The notes: generated by a model from the letters alone, not told the origin. A stretch of DNA of 64,000 bases from Methanococcoides sp. LMO-2 (GCF_038432375.1 NZ_JBCAUS010000007.1:248001-312000), one strand, 5' to 3'; shown: positions 9,538 to 17,353, numbered from the stretch's first letter. Made by a program: numbers and translations.

Positions 9538-9792
9538 TTATTTTTTATTGAATTGGCCGAGCGATTCGACCATTTTTGTATAACCGGATGCGGCAAATCC
9601 AAATACCAATATGATAAATGAATTTTCCATCGATACTTCATTTAGATATGGTATTTCAAAAGTGGTTGCATTCGAAAGTACTAACAAAAAGCCCAATATC
9701 ATCGCAACGGTTCCGATTATTTCTCGAATGTCTCTCTGTGCTGCATTGTTCTCTTTTCGAAACTCTTTTCGAATATTGTTATTCTTCGCCAA
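9538..9792 (-). CDS. Small two-helix membrane protein, TTG start
   Basis: The 84-residue product has a charged N-terminus (residues 1-22) followed by hydrophobic segments near 25-45 and 56-75. The start is TTG at 9790-9792 with a GGTGA ribosome binding site about 6 bases upstream; an ATG a few bases before it, in another frame, stops after five codons. The family is not recognised. It is convergent with the gene ending at 9496 and diverges from the gene starting at 9954. Confidence 0.55.
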   Translation of the reverse strand: MAKNNNIRKEFRKENNAAQRDIREIIGTVAMILGFLLVLSNATTFEIPYLNEVSMENSFIILVFGFAASGYTKMVESLGQFNKK

Positions 9793-9953
9793 ACATATTC
9801 ACCTTTTTTGAATTAATACAACACAATAAAAATATGTTCTAATATTTATCTTTTCTTCAAATGTTCTTGGTGTTATTAGTAGAGTTCTGACAAGAGGTAT
9901 TGGGAACATTGGTGATAATTTTATATAGAAGTTTAGCAAAAGGAGTGGTTGAT

Positions 9954-10523
9954 ATGACAGAAGAGTTGCTTTATAATCATCTGCTCCACCAGTATCAAAC
10001 CGAGTCTGAGAAAAGCCGCGATATTGATGACAAGGCGAAGTACTTGGCGACTACATCTGCGATTATTATAGGGTTGCTGATAAATGCAATTGGGTATTTC
10101 GAAATATCTCCTCTTCTTATATTGATAATGACATTGCTTTTGATGTTCTTGTCGTTGAGTATAGTCATTCCAATAATGGCAATCTTCCAGACGTTTTTCC
10201 GTAGCATGGAAAAAGAAGATGATGTTGCGAATGTTGTTGCTTTTCTTGACTCGGTGTACATGCAAAACGAAAAACTTGTTGGCGATCTGATGTGGGATAT
10301 CAGTTCAAAACACAACAAATTGAGTGATTTGAATGCTAAAAAATCACGTTTGTTGTTTTTAGGATATGCATCCTTTACTCTGGCATTATTCTCAATGAGT
10401 GCGTTTTCTGGTTTATTGTCTCAAACTGGACATACGTCTTTGTATATTTTGATAATTGTTCTTTGGGTTATAGGATCCGCTGTAATTCTTTCCTATCTCG
10501 ACAAAGTTTACAAAAAAATCTGA
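9954..10523 (+). CDS. Four-helix membrane protein with SLATT-like N-terminus
   Basis: I chose the ATG at 9954, 189 residues, because AAAGGAGTGG lies just upstream; a GTG-type start at 9900 lacks such a site. A helical N-terminus (HLLHQYQTESEKSRDIDDKA) leads into two membrane segments (about 35-50 and 57-80 of the chosen protein), a soluble helical linker, and two more segments near the C-terminus. The arrangement is reminiscent of SLATT or Pycsar-effector-type membrane proteins found in defence systems, but no nucleotide cyclase or sensor gene is adjacent, so this is only a resemblance. Confidence 0.55.
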   Translation: MTEELLYNHLLHQYQTESEKSRDIDDKAKYLATTSAIIIGLLINAIGYFEISPLLILIMTLLLMFLSLSIVIPIMAIFQTFFRSMEKEDDVANVVAFLDSVYMQNEKLVGDLMWDISSKHNKLSDLNAKKSRLLFLGYASFTLALFSMSAFSGLLSQTGHTSLYILIIVLWVIGSAVILSYLDKVYKKI

Positions 10524-10565
10524 ATGGAACTTTTTAGGGTTTAAATACTAATAAAGATATATCCA

Positions 10566-10799
10566 TTGTTAACGGTGCTAACATTGGAAAACAGATTATT
10601 ATCTCAAAAGATCCTGAATCCCAAATTTGTTCATACCGCCGGAGGCCTTCTAATCAAGGATGTCAAACTCCTGGCTTCCGGCGAATGGACGGATAGCAAT
10701 GTTCAAACTCCGCTTTTCTACACTCCTGAAGCTCTCAAAATATATGCTGAGAACTGGGAAGATCATTCCACGTGGCCACATCATGCAGGCGTGGTTCAA
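10566..10799 (+). pseudogene. Provirus prohead protease-like N-terminal fragment
   Basis: The frame encodes HTAGGLLIKDVKLLASGEW followed by TDSNVQTPLFYTPEALK and YAENWEDHSTWPHHAGV. The pattern of V-K-L-L-A-x-G-x-W-T-D-S...T-P-L-x-Y...L..YA.NW......H-x-G matches the N-termini of prohead protease or scaffold proteins in archaeal and bacterial tailed viruses, as far as I can recall. Similarity stops abruptly near 10799, where the frame runs into the 3' end of the convergent flavoprotein gene. The base composition is richer in GC than the preceding 500 bases. A terminase remnant lies upstream on the same strand, in the order expected of a head-morphogenesis module. Confidence 0.55.
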
Positions 10800-10808
10800 A
10801 AAAGAAAA

Positions 10809-11366
10809 TCAGTCCATAAGATGAAGACCGGCCTGCTTTGCACTTTCCAGAAGTTCAGTGTCTTTAACTACGTCACGGGGAAGATCAAATCCTGCAACGA
10901 CCAGCCCGTCCTTGATCTCCATTCCCAAGTAGGTCTTCAGGACGTCAGCGAACTCATCGGATACGTTCTCATAGGATGCCTTTTCAGGATCACCCTGGGA
11001 CCTTACGATCATGGCCTTCTTCCCGACAGGTATCCTTGGTTTCAGGTCAGCGTCCACAAGTGCGTAACAGCGGTCAAGAAAAAGCCTCATCTGGCCTGAG
11101 AACTGCAAGAAATATATCGGGGCGCCGAAGACGAAACCGTCTGCTTCCTCTATCTTGGTGTAGACACCTGTCATTTCATCCTTGATCTTGCATTCCGGCA
11201 TCACATTACAAAAACCGCATCCCTGACAGCCCTTGAAATTCAGGTCATTGATGTAGATAATTTCCGTCTCAGCACCGCTCTCTGCAGCACCTTCAAGCAC
11301 TTTCTGCACTACCGTGTCCGTGGTCCCGTTCTTACGGGGACTTCCTACAATACCCAATACTTTCAT
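10809..11366 (-). CDS. Iron-sulfur flavoprotein / NADPH-dependent FMN reductase family
   Basis: The 185-residue protein starts with the flavodoxin-like FMN phosphate-binding loop GSPRKNGTT (residues 8-16). It carries a compact cysteine motif CQGCGFC...C (residues 48-60) that binds a 4Fe-4S cluster in archaeal iron-sulfur flavoproteins. The motif GAPIYFLQFSGQMRLFLDR near residue 80 is typical. Family members move electrons in methanogens, often for oxidative-stress defence. It is a single gene convergent with the provirus fragment. Confidence 0.85.
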   Translation of the reverse strand: MKVLGIVGSPRKNGTTDTVVQKVLEGAAESGAETEIIYINDLNFKGCQGCGFCNVMPECKIKDEMTGVYTKIEEADGFVFGAPIYFLQFSGQMRLFLDRCYALVDADLKPRIPVGKKAMIVRSQGDPEKASYENVSDEFADVLKTYLGMEIKDGLVVAGFDLPRDVVKDTELLESAKQAGLHLMD

Positions 11367-11469
11367 GATTCCACGCCCTTATAATAAAGTAAATATGATT
11401 GATGATTGTTTTTAAAGTTATCTAAGGATATTCAACGTCTATTTCACAGTACGTAAAAGTGAGAATTAA

Positions 11470-11667
11470 ATGACAGAAGAAAACCACAGGGACCAAAAGC
11501 AGAAAGATAAGCCGGAGCATGAGCAAGAACTTCCCGACGATGAAGATCTCGATGAGCTCATGGTAAGAACAGCACGATCACAGATCCGATCGGACTACAG
11601 GCGCAGCCTCGGATGCGAGAACTCCCGAAGGTGCATGGACCTGAAGAAAAACAAAAAAGATGAATGA
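11470..11667 (+). CDS. Small charged hypothetical protein
   Basis: The 65-residue product is very hydrophilic, with an acidic first half (ELPDDEDLDEL) and a basic second half containing two cysteines. A GTGAG ribosome binding site lies 6 bases before the ATG. No family is recognised. It is convergent with the ABC permease gene. Confidence 0.5.
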   Translation: MTEENHRDQKQKDKPEHEQELPDDEDLDELMVRTARSQIRSDYRRSLGCENSRRCMDLKKNKKDE

Positions 11668-11701
11668 GCCTGCTCATTCGATCTTCTGACAAAACCGGTT
11701 T

Positions 11702-12502
11702 TCAGACAACCAGTCTTTTCTTCATCATATTCACCGAGACCACGAAACCTATTGCACAGACAACCACTATCCACAGGAGATTTCCCAGCAGGAACAATCC
11801 CGGTGCTCCGAAGGTCAGTGCTCTTATTATGATCACAACGTGGGTCAGTGGCAATATTGCCAGTGCAACATACTGGATGATCTCAGGCAGTACATCAAGA
11901 GGGAAGAACGTTCCGCTGAACAGGAACATCGGCGTAATGAAAAGCAGTATCGGATAATTGATGGACATTATGTTCGGCGTGACCGCTGCAATGGTCATTC
12001 CAAGGCATGCGAAGAGCAGGCCTGCAAGAAAAGCGAACGGTATGACCAACAGTGAATGTGGAAAACTGATGAGCCCGAACAATGCGATCACAGGAAGCAT
12101 CAATGTTGCACTTATCGTGCTGCGGGTAGCACCCCACAGCAGCTCCCCGATAATGACATCCTCGATGCTCAAAGGTGTTGCAATGATGGAATCGAAGGTC
12201 TTCTGATAGTACATCCTCACATAAGAACCGTAACTGCATTCGAAGAATGCACCATACATCACAGAGACCGAGATCAGCGCCGGAGCTATGAACTGCGCAT
12301 AGGGCACACCGTCTATCTCCTCGATGAACAGTCCAAGCCCGAAACCCATTGCAAACAGGTAAAGCAGAGGTTCAATGAACGGCGGCAAAAAGTTGAGCTT
12401 GACGTTCTTCATGAAAACGTCCTTGTTACGCCTCCAGACCTTGATCGCCCCCGGCGTCAACTCCGGGATCCTGAAATACATGCCTATACCCATCGATCTC
12501 AC
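11702..12502 (-). CDS. ABC-2 type transporter permease
   Basis: The 266-residue protein has a cytoplasmic N-terminus and about six membrane segments, including the ABC-2 signature region in the last third (FLFSGTFFPLDVLPEIIQY followed by LPLTHVV). This pattern is typical of DrrB/NodJ-type exporters. It overlaps the upstream ATP-binding gene by four bases, so the two subunits are translationally coupled and form one exporter. The substrate cannot be read from the sequence. Confidence 0.88.
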   Translation of the reverse strand: MRSMGIGMYFRIPELTPGAIKVWRRNKDVFMKNVKLNFLPPFIEPLLYLFAMGFGLGLFIEEIDGVPYAQFIAPALISVSVMYGAFFECSYGSYVRMYYQKTFDSIIATPLSIEDVIIGELLWGATRSTISATLMLPVIALFGLISFPHSLLVIPFAFLAGLLFACLGMTIAAVTPNIMSINYPILLFITPMFLFSGTFFPLDVLPEIIQYVALAILPLTHVVIIIRALTFGAPGLFLLGNLLWIVVVCAIGFVVSVNMMKKRLVV

Positions 12503-13380
12503 TCCCTCAGTTTCCTGCCCGTAAGCTTCAGGAACACATCCTCAAGCGTCGAAGCCCTTGCAGTCACACTGGTAAGCTCACATTCCGACAACAGATGGTC
12601 CGTCACTTCCTGCGGATTATCCGTATATATCTGAACCTCATCCCCCAGGACCTCATAGTCTGCATTATGTGTTTCAAGACATGAGATCACGCCGGGATCA
12701 GACTCGGTTTCCACTATGGAAGGCCCTATGATCTCATCGATCATCTCCTGCGGGCTGCCTTCCACCAGTATCTTCCCATAATCCATGATCACAAGCCGGT
12801 CACACAACTGAGAAGCCTCCTCAAGGTAATGCGTGGTAAGCACAATGGTCACACCTTCCTTCTTGAGCCCCTTGAGCCTGTCCCACATCAAATGTCTGGA
12901 TTGCGGATCCAGCCCCACCGTAGGCTCATCCAGAATCAGCAACCTGGGCTTATTGATCAGCGCCCGTGCCAGCACCAGCCGCCTCTTCATACCCCCGGAA
13001 AGCGACTCGGTCATCGTATCCTTCTTCTCCTCCAGATGCACGAACTCCAGAAGTTCATCTACTCTCCTTCTGGCCTCACTTTCAGGAATGTCAAAATATC
13101 GTGAAAAAACAAGCAGATTCTCATAGACAGTAAAATCTGGGTCCAGATTGTTCTCCTGCGGAACAACACCCATATTGAACTTGATCTCACGCTGCTTCCT
13201 ACTAACATCCATCCCGAAGACCTCCAGCTTACCCGAGGTCATGGGAGAAATGCACTGTATCATCCGCATGGTAGTGGTCTTACCCGCACCATTGGGTCCC
13301 AGGAAGCCGAAAACCTCTCCCTCTTCCACAGAAAAGGCCACAGAATCCACAGCCAGGAAATCCCCGTATACCTTTTTCAA
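12499..13380 (-). CDS. ABC transporter ATP-binding protein (DrrA-like)
   Basis: Counting from a TTG at 13378-13380, the 293-residue protein has Walker A GPNGAGKTT at residues 28-36, Q-loop Gln75, signature LSGGM at 127-131 and Walker B LLILDEP ending near residue 153. A C-terminal extension of about 80 residues is typical of DrrA-type exporters. The protein-like sequence extends upstream in frame (AVIVAEDL), and a GGTGAT ribosome binding site lies before an in-frame ATC-ATT pair near 13407-13412. The true start may therefore be a rare codon a few residues earlier. Confidence 0.88.
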   Translation of the reverse strand: MKKVYGDFLAVDSVAFSVEEGEVFGFLGPNGAGKTTTMRMIQCISPMTSGKLEVFGMDVSRKQREIKFNMGVVPQENNLDPDFTVYENLLVFSRYFDIPESEARRRVDELLEFVHLEEKKDTMTESLSGGMKRRLVLARALINKPRLLILDEPTVGLDPQSRHLMWDRLKGLKKEGVTIVLTTHYLEEASQLCDRLVIMDYGKILVEGSPQEMIDEIIGPSIVETESDPGVISCLETHNADYEVLGDEVQIYTDNPQEVTDHLLSECELTSVTARASTLEDVFLKLTGRKLRE

Positions 13381-13506
13381 ATCCTCAGCTACGATAACAG
13401 CAGTAATGATACATCACCAATCCTTATTCTTAATAAATAATTGTGATGAGACTTGATATAGATTTCTCATTTTTCTTATTATGTCTATAAAAATGAAGGA
13501 TTTAAT

Positions 13507-13526
13507 GGCTCTGTAGAAATCCTCAA
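13507..13526 (+). repeat. Left terminal inverted repeat of the IS6-like element
   Basis: This 20-base end pairs with 14607-14626 with one mismatch (A versus G at position 12). It is immediately preceded by one copy of the GATTTAAT target duplication. Confidence 0.85.
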
Positions 13527-13550
13527 CCAAACTAAACATGCAATGTTCTC

Positions 13551-14396
13551 TTAAAAGACATTTTCCTGTTTGAAATGTACCTTACCTCTCTCCAAAAAGA
13601 TTCGTATCAGATGCAGATGCATATCATCGCTACCCACATTTTCATAATACAAGAACATGTTATCATCGTTGGAATGATTGCGAGAGGACAAACTGCCACA
13701 CATAAAATGGGTAAAGGAATGCCCTTGATATAGATCATTAGTTCGCATAATTTCCAGTTCGTGGGTATGACCGCAAAAAACGTATTCAATTTTATGTTTT
13801 TGTACAAAATCGATCAGTGCTGCGGAATTTTTCAGGGGGCACTCGTCAGTACCCAAAATAGAATAATGTGTGATCAACAAAGGCAGGTCATATTCAATCT
13901 GTTCAATTTCTTTTGAAACAGCATTCAGGATCTCTTTTTCAACATATCCATCATCACTGTATAGTTCATTGGTATCGATACTGATAATCAATACTGTTTT
14001 TCCATTTATCGAAATGGACTTGATGAAATTTATATCGGTAAAATAATCCTCAACTCTGGTAATTTCCCGGTCTAAAAAAATGTTTTTCTTGCGTGTTTTT
14101 ATCGTTTCAGAGATAGAGATGATCTCAGAATTGTCAATGTATTTCCGGAAGAATTCATGAGATCGCATATTTCGTTTGTCATGATTACCCCAAGTGGAGA
14201 TGACATTTTTACACTTAATGGCTTTTAGAAAGCGACCCGCTTCAGCGCACTCATTTTCCAGGCCATCTGTCGTATTGTCTCCGGTATTGATGACGATATC
14301 GGCATCAAATGAATTGATTTTCTCCAGCATGATCTGATCGTCTCCATCCCAATGGCGAGGACCGAAATGCAGATCAGAGATATGTAAAATATTCAT
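13551..14396 (-). CDS. Calcineurin-like metallophosphoesterase (transposon passenger)
   Basis: The 281-residue protein has the class motifs in order: Asp8 and His10 in SDLHFG, TGDNTTD near residue 37, GNHDKR near residue 92, a HYS motif near residue 180 and GHTHE near residue 212. It lacks a signal peptide and is likely a cytoplasmic phosphodiesterase or phosphatase acting on nucleotides or nucleic acid; the substrate is unknown. It is the sole gene inside the inverted-repeat element and appears more AT-rich than its neighbours, consistent with transfer. About 210 bases of AT-rich sequence separate its start from the right end of the element. Confidence 0.85.
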   Translation of the reverse strand: MNILHISDLHFGPRHWDGDDQIMLEKINSFDADIVINTGDNTTDGLENECAEAGRFLKAIKCKNVISTWGNHDKRNMRSHEFFRKYIDNSEIISISETIKTRKKNIFLDREITRVEDYFTDINFIKSISINGKTVLIISIDTNELYSDDGYVEKEILNAVSKEIEQIEYDLPLLITHYSILGTDECPLKNSAALIDFVQKHKIEYVFCGHTHELEIMRTNDLYQGHSFTHFMCGSLSSRNHSNDDNMFLYYENVGSDDMHLHLIRIFLERGKVHFKQENVF

Positions 14397-14606
14397 GTAG
14401 TCCTCCTTGTTATAATTGCTTTAAATATAGAATAATAAAAAGATAATCTATTCCTTTATGTTAATCATGTTCGCATAGAGTAAAACATGATTGCTTAATC
14501 AGCAATCAGATAAATATAATAATTGAGCCGATTTCAAAACTCCATTTTCATTCTATTCCGGCACAACATGAAACATGCAGTATCTAATAGGTCTTTAAAC
14601 ACTACA

Positions 14607-14626
14607 TTGAGGATCTCTACAGAGCC
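14607..14626 (-). repeat. Right terminal inverted repeat of the IS6-like element
   Basis: This is the inverted copy of 13507-13526 (19 of 20 bases). It is followed directly by the second GATTTAAT copy. Confidence 0.85.
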
Positions 14627-14671
14627 GATTTAATCTCAATATAGAAAATCAATAGAAATGTAAAACGAAAA

Positions 14672-14705
14672 AGTCCGCTTGAGCAGAGCAAAAAGGACGC
14701 GGACT
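14672..14705 (-). terminator. Hairpin downstream of tRNA-Pro
   Basis: AGTCCGC (14672-14678) and GCGGACT (14699-14705) form a 7-bp stem just 3' of the tRNA gene on its strand. It may help end or process the tRNA transcript. Confidence 0.35.
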
Positions 14706-14728
14706 GCCGAGTCGGAATTTGGATTTGA

Positions 14729-14803
14729 TGGGGCCGCTGAGATTTGAACTCAAGTCGCAAGACCCCCAGCCTTGCAGGATGGACCAGGCTACCCTACGGC
14801 CCC
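14729..14803 (-). tRNA. tRNA-Pro (GGG anticodon)
   Basis: The 75-base minus-strand sequence folds as a cloverleaf: acceptor GGGGCCG pairs with CGGCCCC, discriminator A. The D arm contains AGCCTGGT. The anticodon arm CAAGG-CTGGGGG-TCTTG gives anticodon GGG in a seven-base loop. The T arm is TTGAG-TTCAAAT-CTCAG. CCA is not encoded and there is no intron. It lies about 100 bases from the right end of the IS6-like element. Confidence 0.93.
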
Positions 14804-14884
14804 ACGGGGTCGAACTATAATAAGACTTTTCAGTATATCATTCTTTCTGAAAAAAAAGGTAAAAAAGAGGGTGAAAGTAAAGCT

Positions 14885-15616
14885 TTAAGCTTGCTCCCAC
14901 TGCTCATATGCGTCTACGATCTCCTGTCCTTCAAGGAACACGAGGTCATGCAGACGGGCATATTCCATTGCATCTTCTTTGGAGAGGGCCTTGCCGTTTG
15001 AATCGTCAAGCATCTCACAGACCACCATTGCAGGCGTGACATCAGCCATCTTTGCAATGGCAATTGAGAGTTCGGTCTGTCCCCTGCGCTCATGGACCAG
15101 TCTGTCAGCTGCACGCAGAAGTGCAACGTGTCCGGGTGTACGGAACTCTGAACCGAAGTCCACATTCTTGCCATCGAGGACCTTTTCAGTAATATTTGAG
15201 AGCTCGTTTATGGTCAGTGCCCTGTCATTGTCAGGAATTCCTGTTCTGGTCCTCCTGTGGTTCACCCATATGGAGAATGAGGAGCGGCTGTCGTATGCAA
15301 GGTCTCCACCTCTCTCGACGGTAGTTCCAAGAGCAGGGTAATTTTCAACCTCATCACGGAGGATATCGGAAATGAATGGAAGGCCAAGTTTTTCGGATGA
15401 TTCGCTATCGAGAGCAACACAGATCAGTCCGCCACCGTCCCTGCGCATCCAGCGCACGTCATCAGGAGTGACTGCTCCTGCAGCGATCACAAAATCGGTC
15501 TCTCCTTCACGGCTGTCGGAATCGAAGATGAAGAACATCTCGCCGTTCTGTGCGGCCTTCAATGCTTTGTTGATGTTATCAGTGTAATTTTCATTGGAAC
15601 TCATAGGATCACTCAC
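14885..15616 (-). CDS. ribB: 3,4-dihydroxy-2-butanone 4-phosphate synthase
   Basis: The 243-residue enzyme converts ribulose 5-phosphate to the four-carbon precursor of the riboflavin xylene ring. The acidic metal-binding loop DSREGETDFV near residue 33, RRDGGGLICVAL near residue 58, and a C-terminal GHVALLRAAD block followed by MVVCEML are all family features. Its start overlaps the end of the riboflavin kinase gene by 8 bases, so the two form one operon. Confidence 0.93.
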   Translation of the reverse strand: MSDPMSSNENYTDNINKALKAAQNGEMFFIFDSDSREGETDFVIAAGAVTPDDVRWMRRDGGGLICVALDSESSEKLGLPFISDILRDEVENYPALGTTVERGGDLAYDSRSSFSIWVNHRRTRTGIPDNDRALTINELSNITEKVLDGKNVDFGSEFRTPGHVALLRAADRLVHERRGQTELSIAIAKMADVTPAMVVCEMLDDSNGKALSKEDAMEYARLHDLVFLEGQEIVDAYEQWEQA

Positions 15617-16280
15617 ATGCGCTTCGGTCTTCTATTGTAATCTTTACTTCATCCCCGTCCTTGAGCTTCAGGGTCTCCCTGAGATGGACCGGGGCAATGA
15701 TCTCCAGCAGATCATGGGGATAATGTGAACGCTCAGGTGTCACCACTGCAGCGCGAATACCTTCGATCTCCACAAAGTAGCAATTACAGCTTCCGAAGGT
15801 ACGCTGACCGTTGGTGAAACCGGATATCTGGATCATGTCCTTCCGGCCGGTGTTCTTCTGTACGTCTGCACTATGATCGGTAAGTCTCACATTAAGGGTG
15901 CCCGGATAAGGTACAAAGTCCAGCTTTTCCTCGAACTGGGAACGGTAGCCTTCCTGAGCAATGTAGTACTGGCCTTCCCCAAGACCTGTTATCACATTAC
16001 CGTACAGCTCCACCTTCTTTTCATCTCCACAGAAGATGTGCCTGTAATCATTATACTCCTTTTCAAGCCACGTGCGACCCTCATTGGTAATGGAGATCAT
16101 CTGGCCTTCAGGGATGATGCTGCGCTTGATCAACCCTTCCTCTTCCAGCTGTTTTAATGTTCTTGCAGCTGTCTTGGAGCTGGTGGAAGTATATTTGGTG
16201 AACTCACTGGACGAGATCTTGACAGGTCTTTTGAGTGCACCCAGAAGGGCAAGGTGTTTCAAAGAATTTATGCGATGCAT
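15609..16280 (-). CDS. rbkR: Bifunctional CTP-dependent riboflavin kinase and transcriptional regulator RbkR
   Basis: The 223-residue protein has an N-terminal winged-helix domain (about residues 1-85) and a C-terminal archaeal riboflavin kinase domain (about 95-220) with the PYPGTLNVRL and ERSHYPHDLLEIIAPVHLR motifs. The kinase uses CTP to make FMN from riboflavin. The fused DNA-binding domain is the hallmark of RbkR, a repressor of riboflavin genes. Two tandem palindromes lie 17-52 bases before the start codon and are likely its own operator. A GAAGGT ribosome binding site precedes the ATG, and ribB follows with an 8-base overlap. Confidence 0.9.
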   Translation of the reverse strand: MHRINSLKHLALLGALKRPVKISSSEFTKYTSTSSKTAARTLKQLEEEGLIKRSIIPEGQMISITNEGRTWLEKEYNDYRHIFCGDEKKVELYGNVITGLGEGQYYIAQEGYRSQFEEKLDFVPYPGTLNVRLTDHSADVQKNTGRKDMIQISGFTNGQRTFGSCNCYFVEIEGIRAAVVTPERSHYPHDLLEIIAPVHLRETLKLKDGDEVKITIEDRSACE

Positions 16281-16296
16281 TTTGTTGTACCTTCAT

Positions 16297-16332
16297 CGGC
16301 TCAAATATGAGATGCATCTCAAATATGAGATG
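16297..16332. promoter_or_regulatory. Tandem palindromic operator, probable RbkR binding site
   Basis: Two adjacent 18-base units occupy 16297-16314 and 16315-16332. The second is CATCTCAAATATGAGATG, a palindrome with perfect 7-base arms around AATA; the first keeps the core CTCAAATATGAG. A weak box A (TTTATTT, minus strand, about 16337-16345) lies just upstream, so the units would cover the start of transcription of rbkR-ribB, as expected for a repressor. The channel gene at 16472 diverges from the same region. Confidence 0.7.
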
Positions 16333-16471
16333 AAAGGAAATAAACCTTTTGTTGAACAGGAGCTATAAATCAGAATGCTTTATAAAACAATAAAGATATA
16401 TTTAGTTTCAGTTCCCGGATGCCATACATGCAACGGGACACAAGGTCAACGCCTTGTTTCTAAGGAGAAGG

Positions 16472-17353
16472 ATGATGGTATACAGATGGTGCAGAGAGGG
16501 TGAGAACAGACCGGATACCGACGGTTGGCGTCTGAGCCTGTACAAACTGATCTTCGAGGCCGATTCTCCCTATGGGAAATACTTCGACGTAACCCTGATA
16601 GCCACCATCGTCCTGAGTGTTGTTGTAGTAATGCTGGACAGTGTCCATTCCATCAAAAGCATTCATCATGAAACGCTCTATCTGGCAGAACTCATATTCA
16701 CCGCTCTTTTTACCATTGAGTATTTCCTGAGGATAATCTCTGTTAAGAGCAAAAAGCGCTATGCAACCAGTTTTTTTGGAATCATAGACCTTCTCGCAAT
16801 AATTCCTACATACCTCAGCATGCTCCTTCCGGGAAGCCAGTACCTCCTGATAATAAGAATATTGAGACTATTAAGAATATTCAGGGTTCTGAAGCTTGTC
16901 CAGTACCTTTCGGAGGCTGAAATACTGGTACAGGCCCTTAAAGATAGTAGCAAAAAAATAACAGTCTTCACATTTACTGTCCTGAACCTCGTGATCATAC
17001 TGGGCTCCCTGATGTATGTCATCGAAGGGGAACAAAACGGATTTACAAGCATCCCGCGAAGTATCTTCTGGGCCATAACAACCCTGACAACTGTAGGATA
17101 CGGTGACCTTGTACCCGTTACAGCACTGGGACAAGCTATGGCATCCGTTGTAATGTTGCTCGGTTATTCGATCATAGCAGTTCCCACAGGGATAGTCACC
17201 CATTCGATCATAAACCGTAGCATGGCAGCCATGCCCGTAGAGATCGCTGAAGAAACAAAGGATGTTGCATTGAACATTGTGTGCAACAACTGTGGATTGC
17301 AGGGCCACGATACTGATGCTTACTACTGTAAATACTGTGGAGCAAAGCTTTGA
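16472..17353 (+). CDS. Voltage-gated-type potassium channel with C-terminal zinc ribbon
   Basis: I start at the ATG at 16472 behind AAGGAGAAGG; a TTG six codons earlier overlaps that site. The 293-residue protein has a six-helix ion channel core, with an S4-like helix rich in Arg (LLIIRILRLLRIFRVLKL) and the selectivity filter TTVGYGD at residues 206-212. The C-terminus adds a CNNC...CKYC zinc ribbon (about 271-292), an unusual cytoplasmic module. A box A (TTTATAAAAC, 16379-16388) lies upstream. The gene at 17385 follows after about 30 bases and is probably cotranscribed. Confidence 0.88.
   Translation: MMVYRWCREGENRPDTDGWRLSLYKLIFEADSPYGKYFDVTLIATIVLSVVVVMLDSVHSIKSIHHETLYLAELIFTALFTIEYFLRIISVKSKKRYATSFFGIIDLLAIIPTYLSMLLPGSQYLLIIRILRLLRIFRVLKLVQYLSEAEILVQALKDSSKKITVFTFTVLNLVIILGSLMYVIEGEQNGFTSIPRSIFWAITTLTTVGYGDLVPVTALGQAMASVVMLLGYSIIAVPTGIVTHSIINRSMAAMPVEIAEETKDVALNIVCNNCGLQGHDTDAYYCKYCGAKL

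Larger units (their letters stand above)
13499..14634. mobile_element. IS6-like non-autonomous element with passenger metallophosphoesterase
   Basis: The outer ends are GGCTCTGTAGAAATCCTCAA at 13507-13526 and, as its inverted complement with 19 of 20 matches, 14607-14626. They are flanked by an identical 8-base direct repeat GATTTAAT (13499-13506 and 14627-14634). The element between the repeats is 1120 bp. The GGCTCTGT end sequence and 8-bp target duplication resemble IS6/IS26-family elements. No transposase is encoded; the only gene is a metallophosphoesterase. The element must have moved using a transposase supplied elsewhere, or lost its own. The family assignment is inference; the repeats are directly visible. 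Confidence 0.82.

Noticed and set aside
10800-11099. The 3' part of the plus-strand frame beginning at 10566
   Set aside because: It runs antisense through the flavoprotein gene, which has unmistakable motifs on the minus strand; only the part before 10800 has protein-like features.
14744-15001. Plus-strand frame across tRNA-Pro and ribB
   Set aside because: It overlaps the tRNA and the well-supported ribB gene on the other strand.
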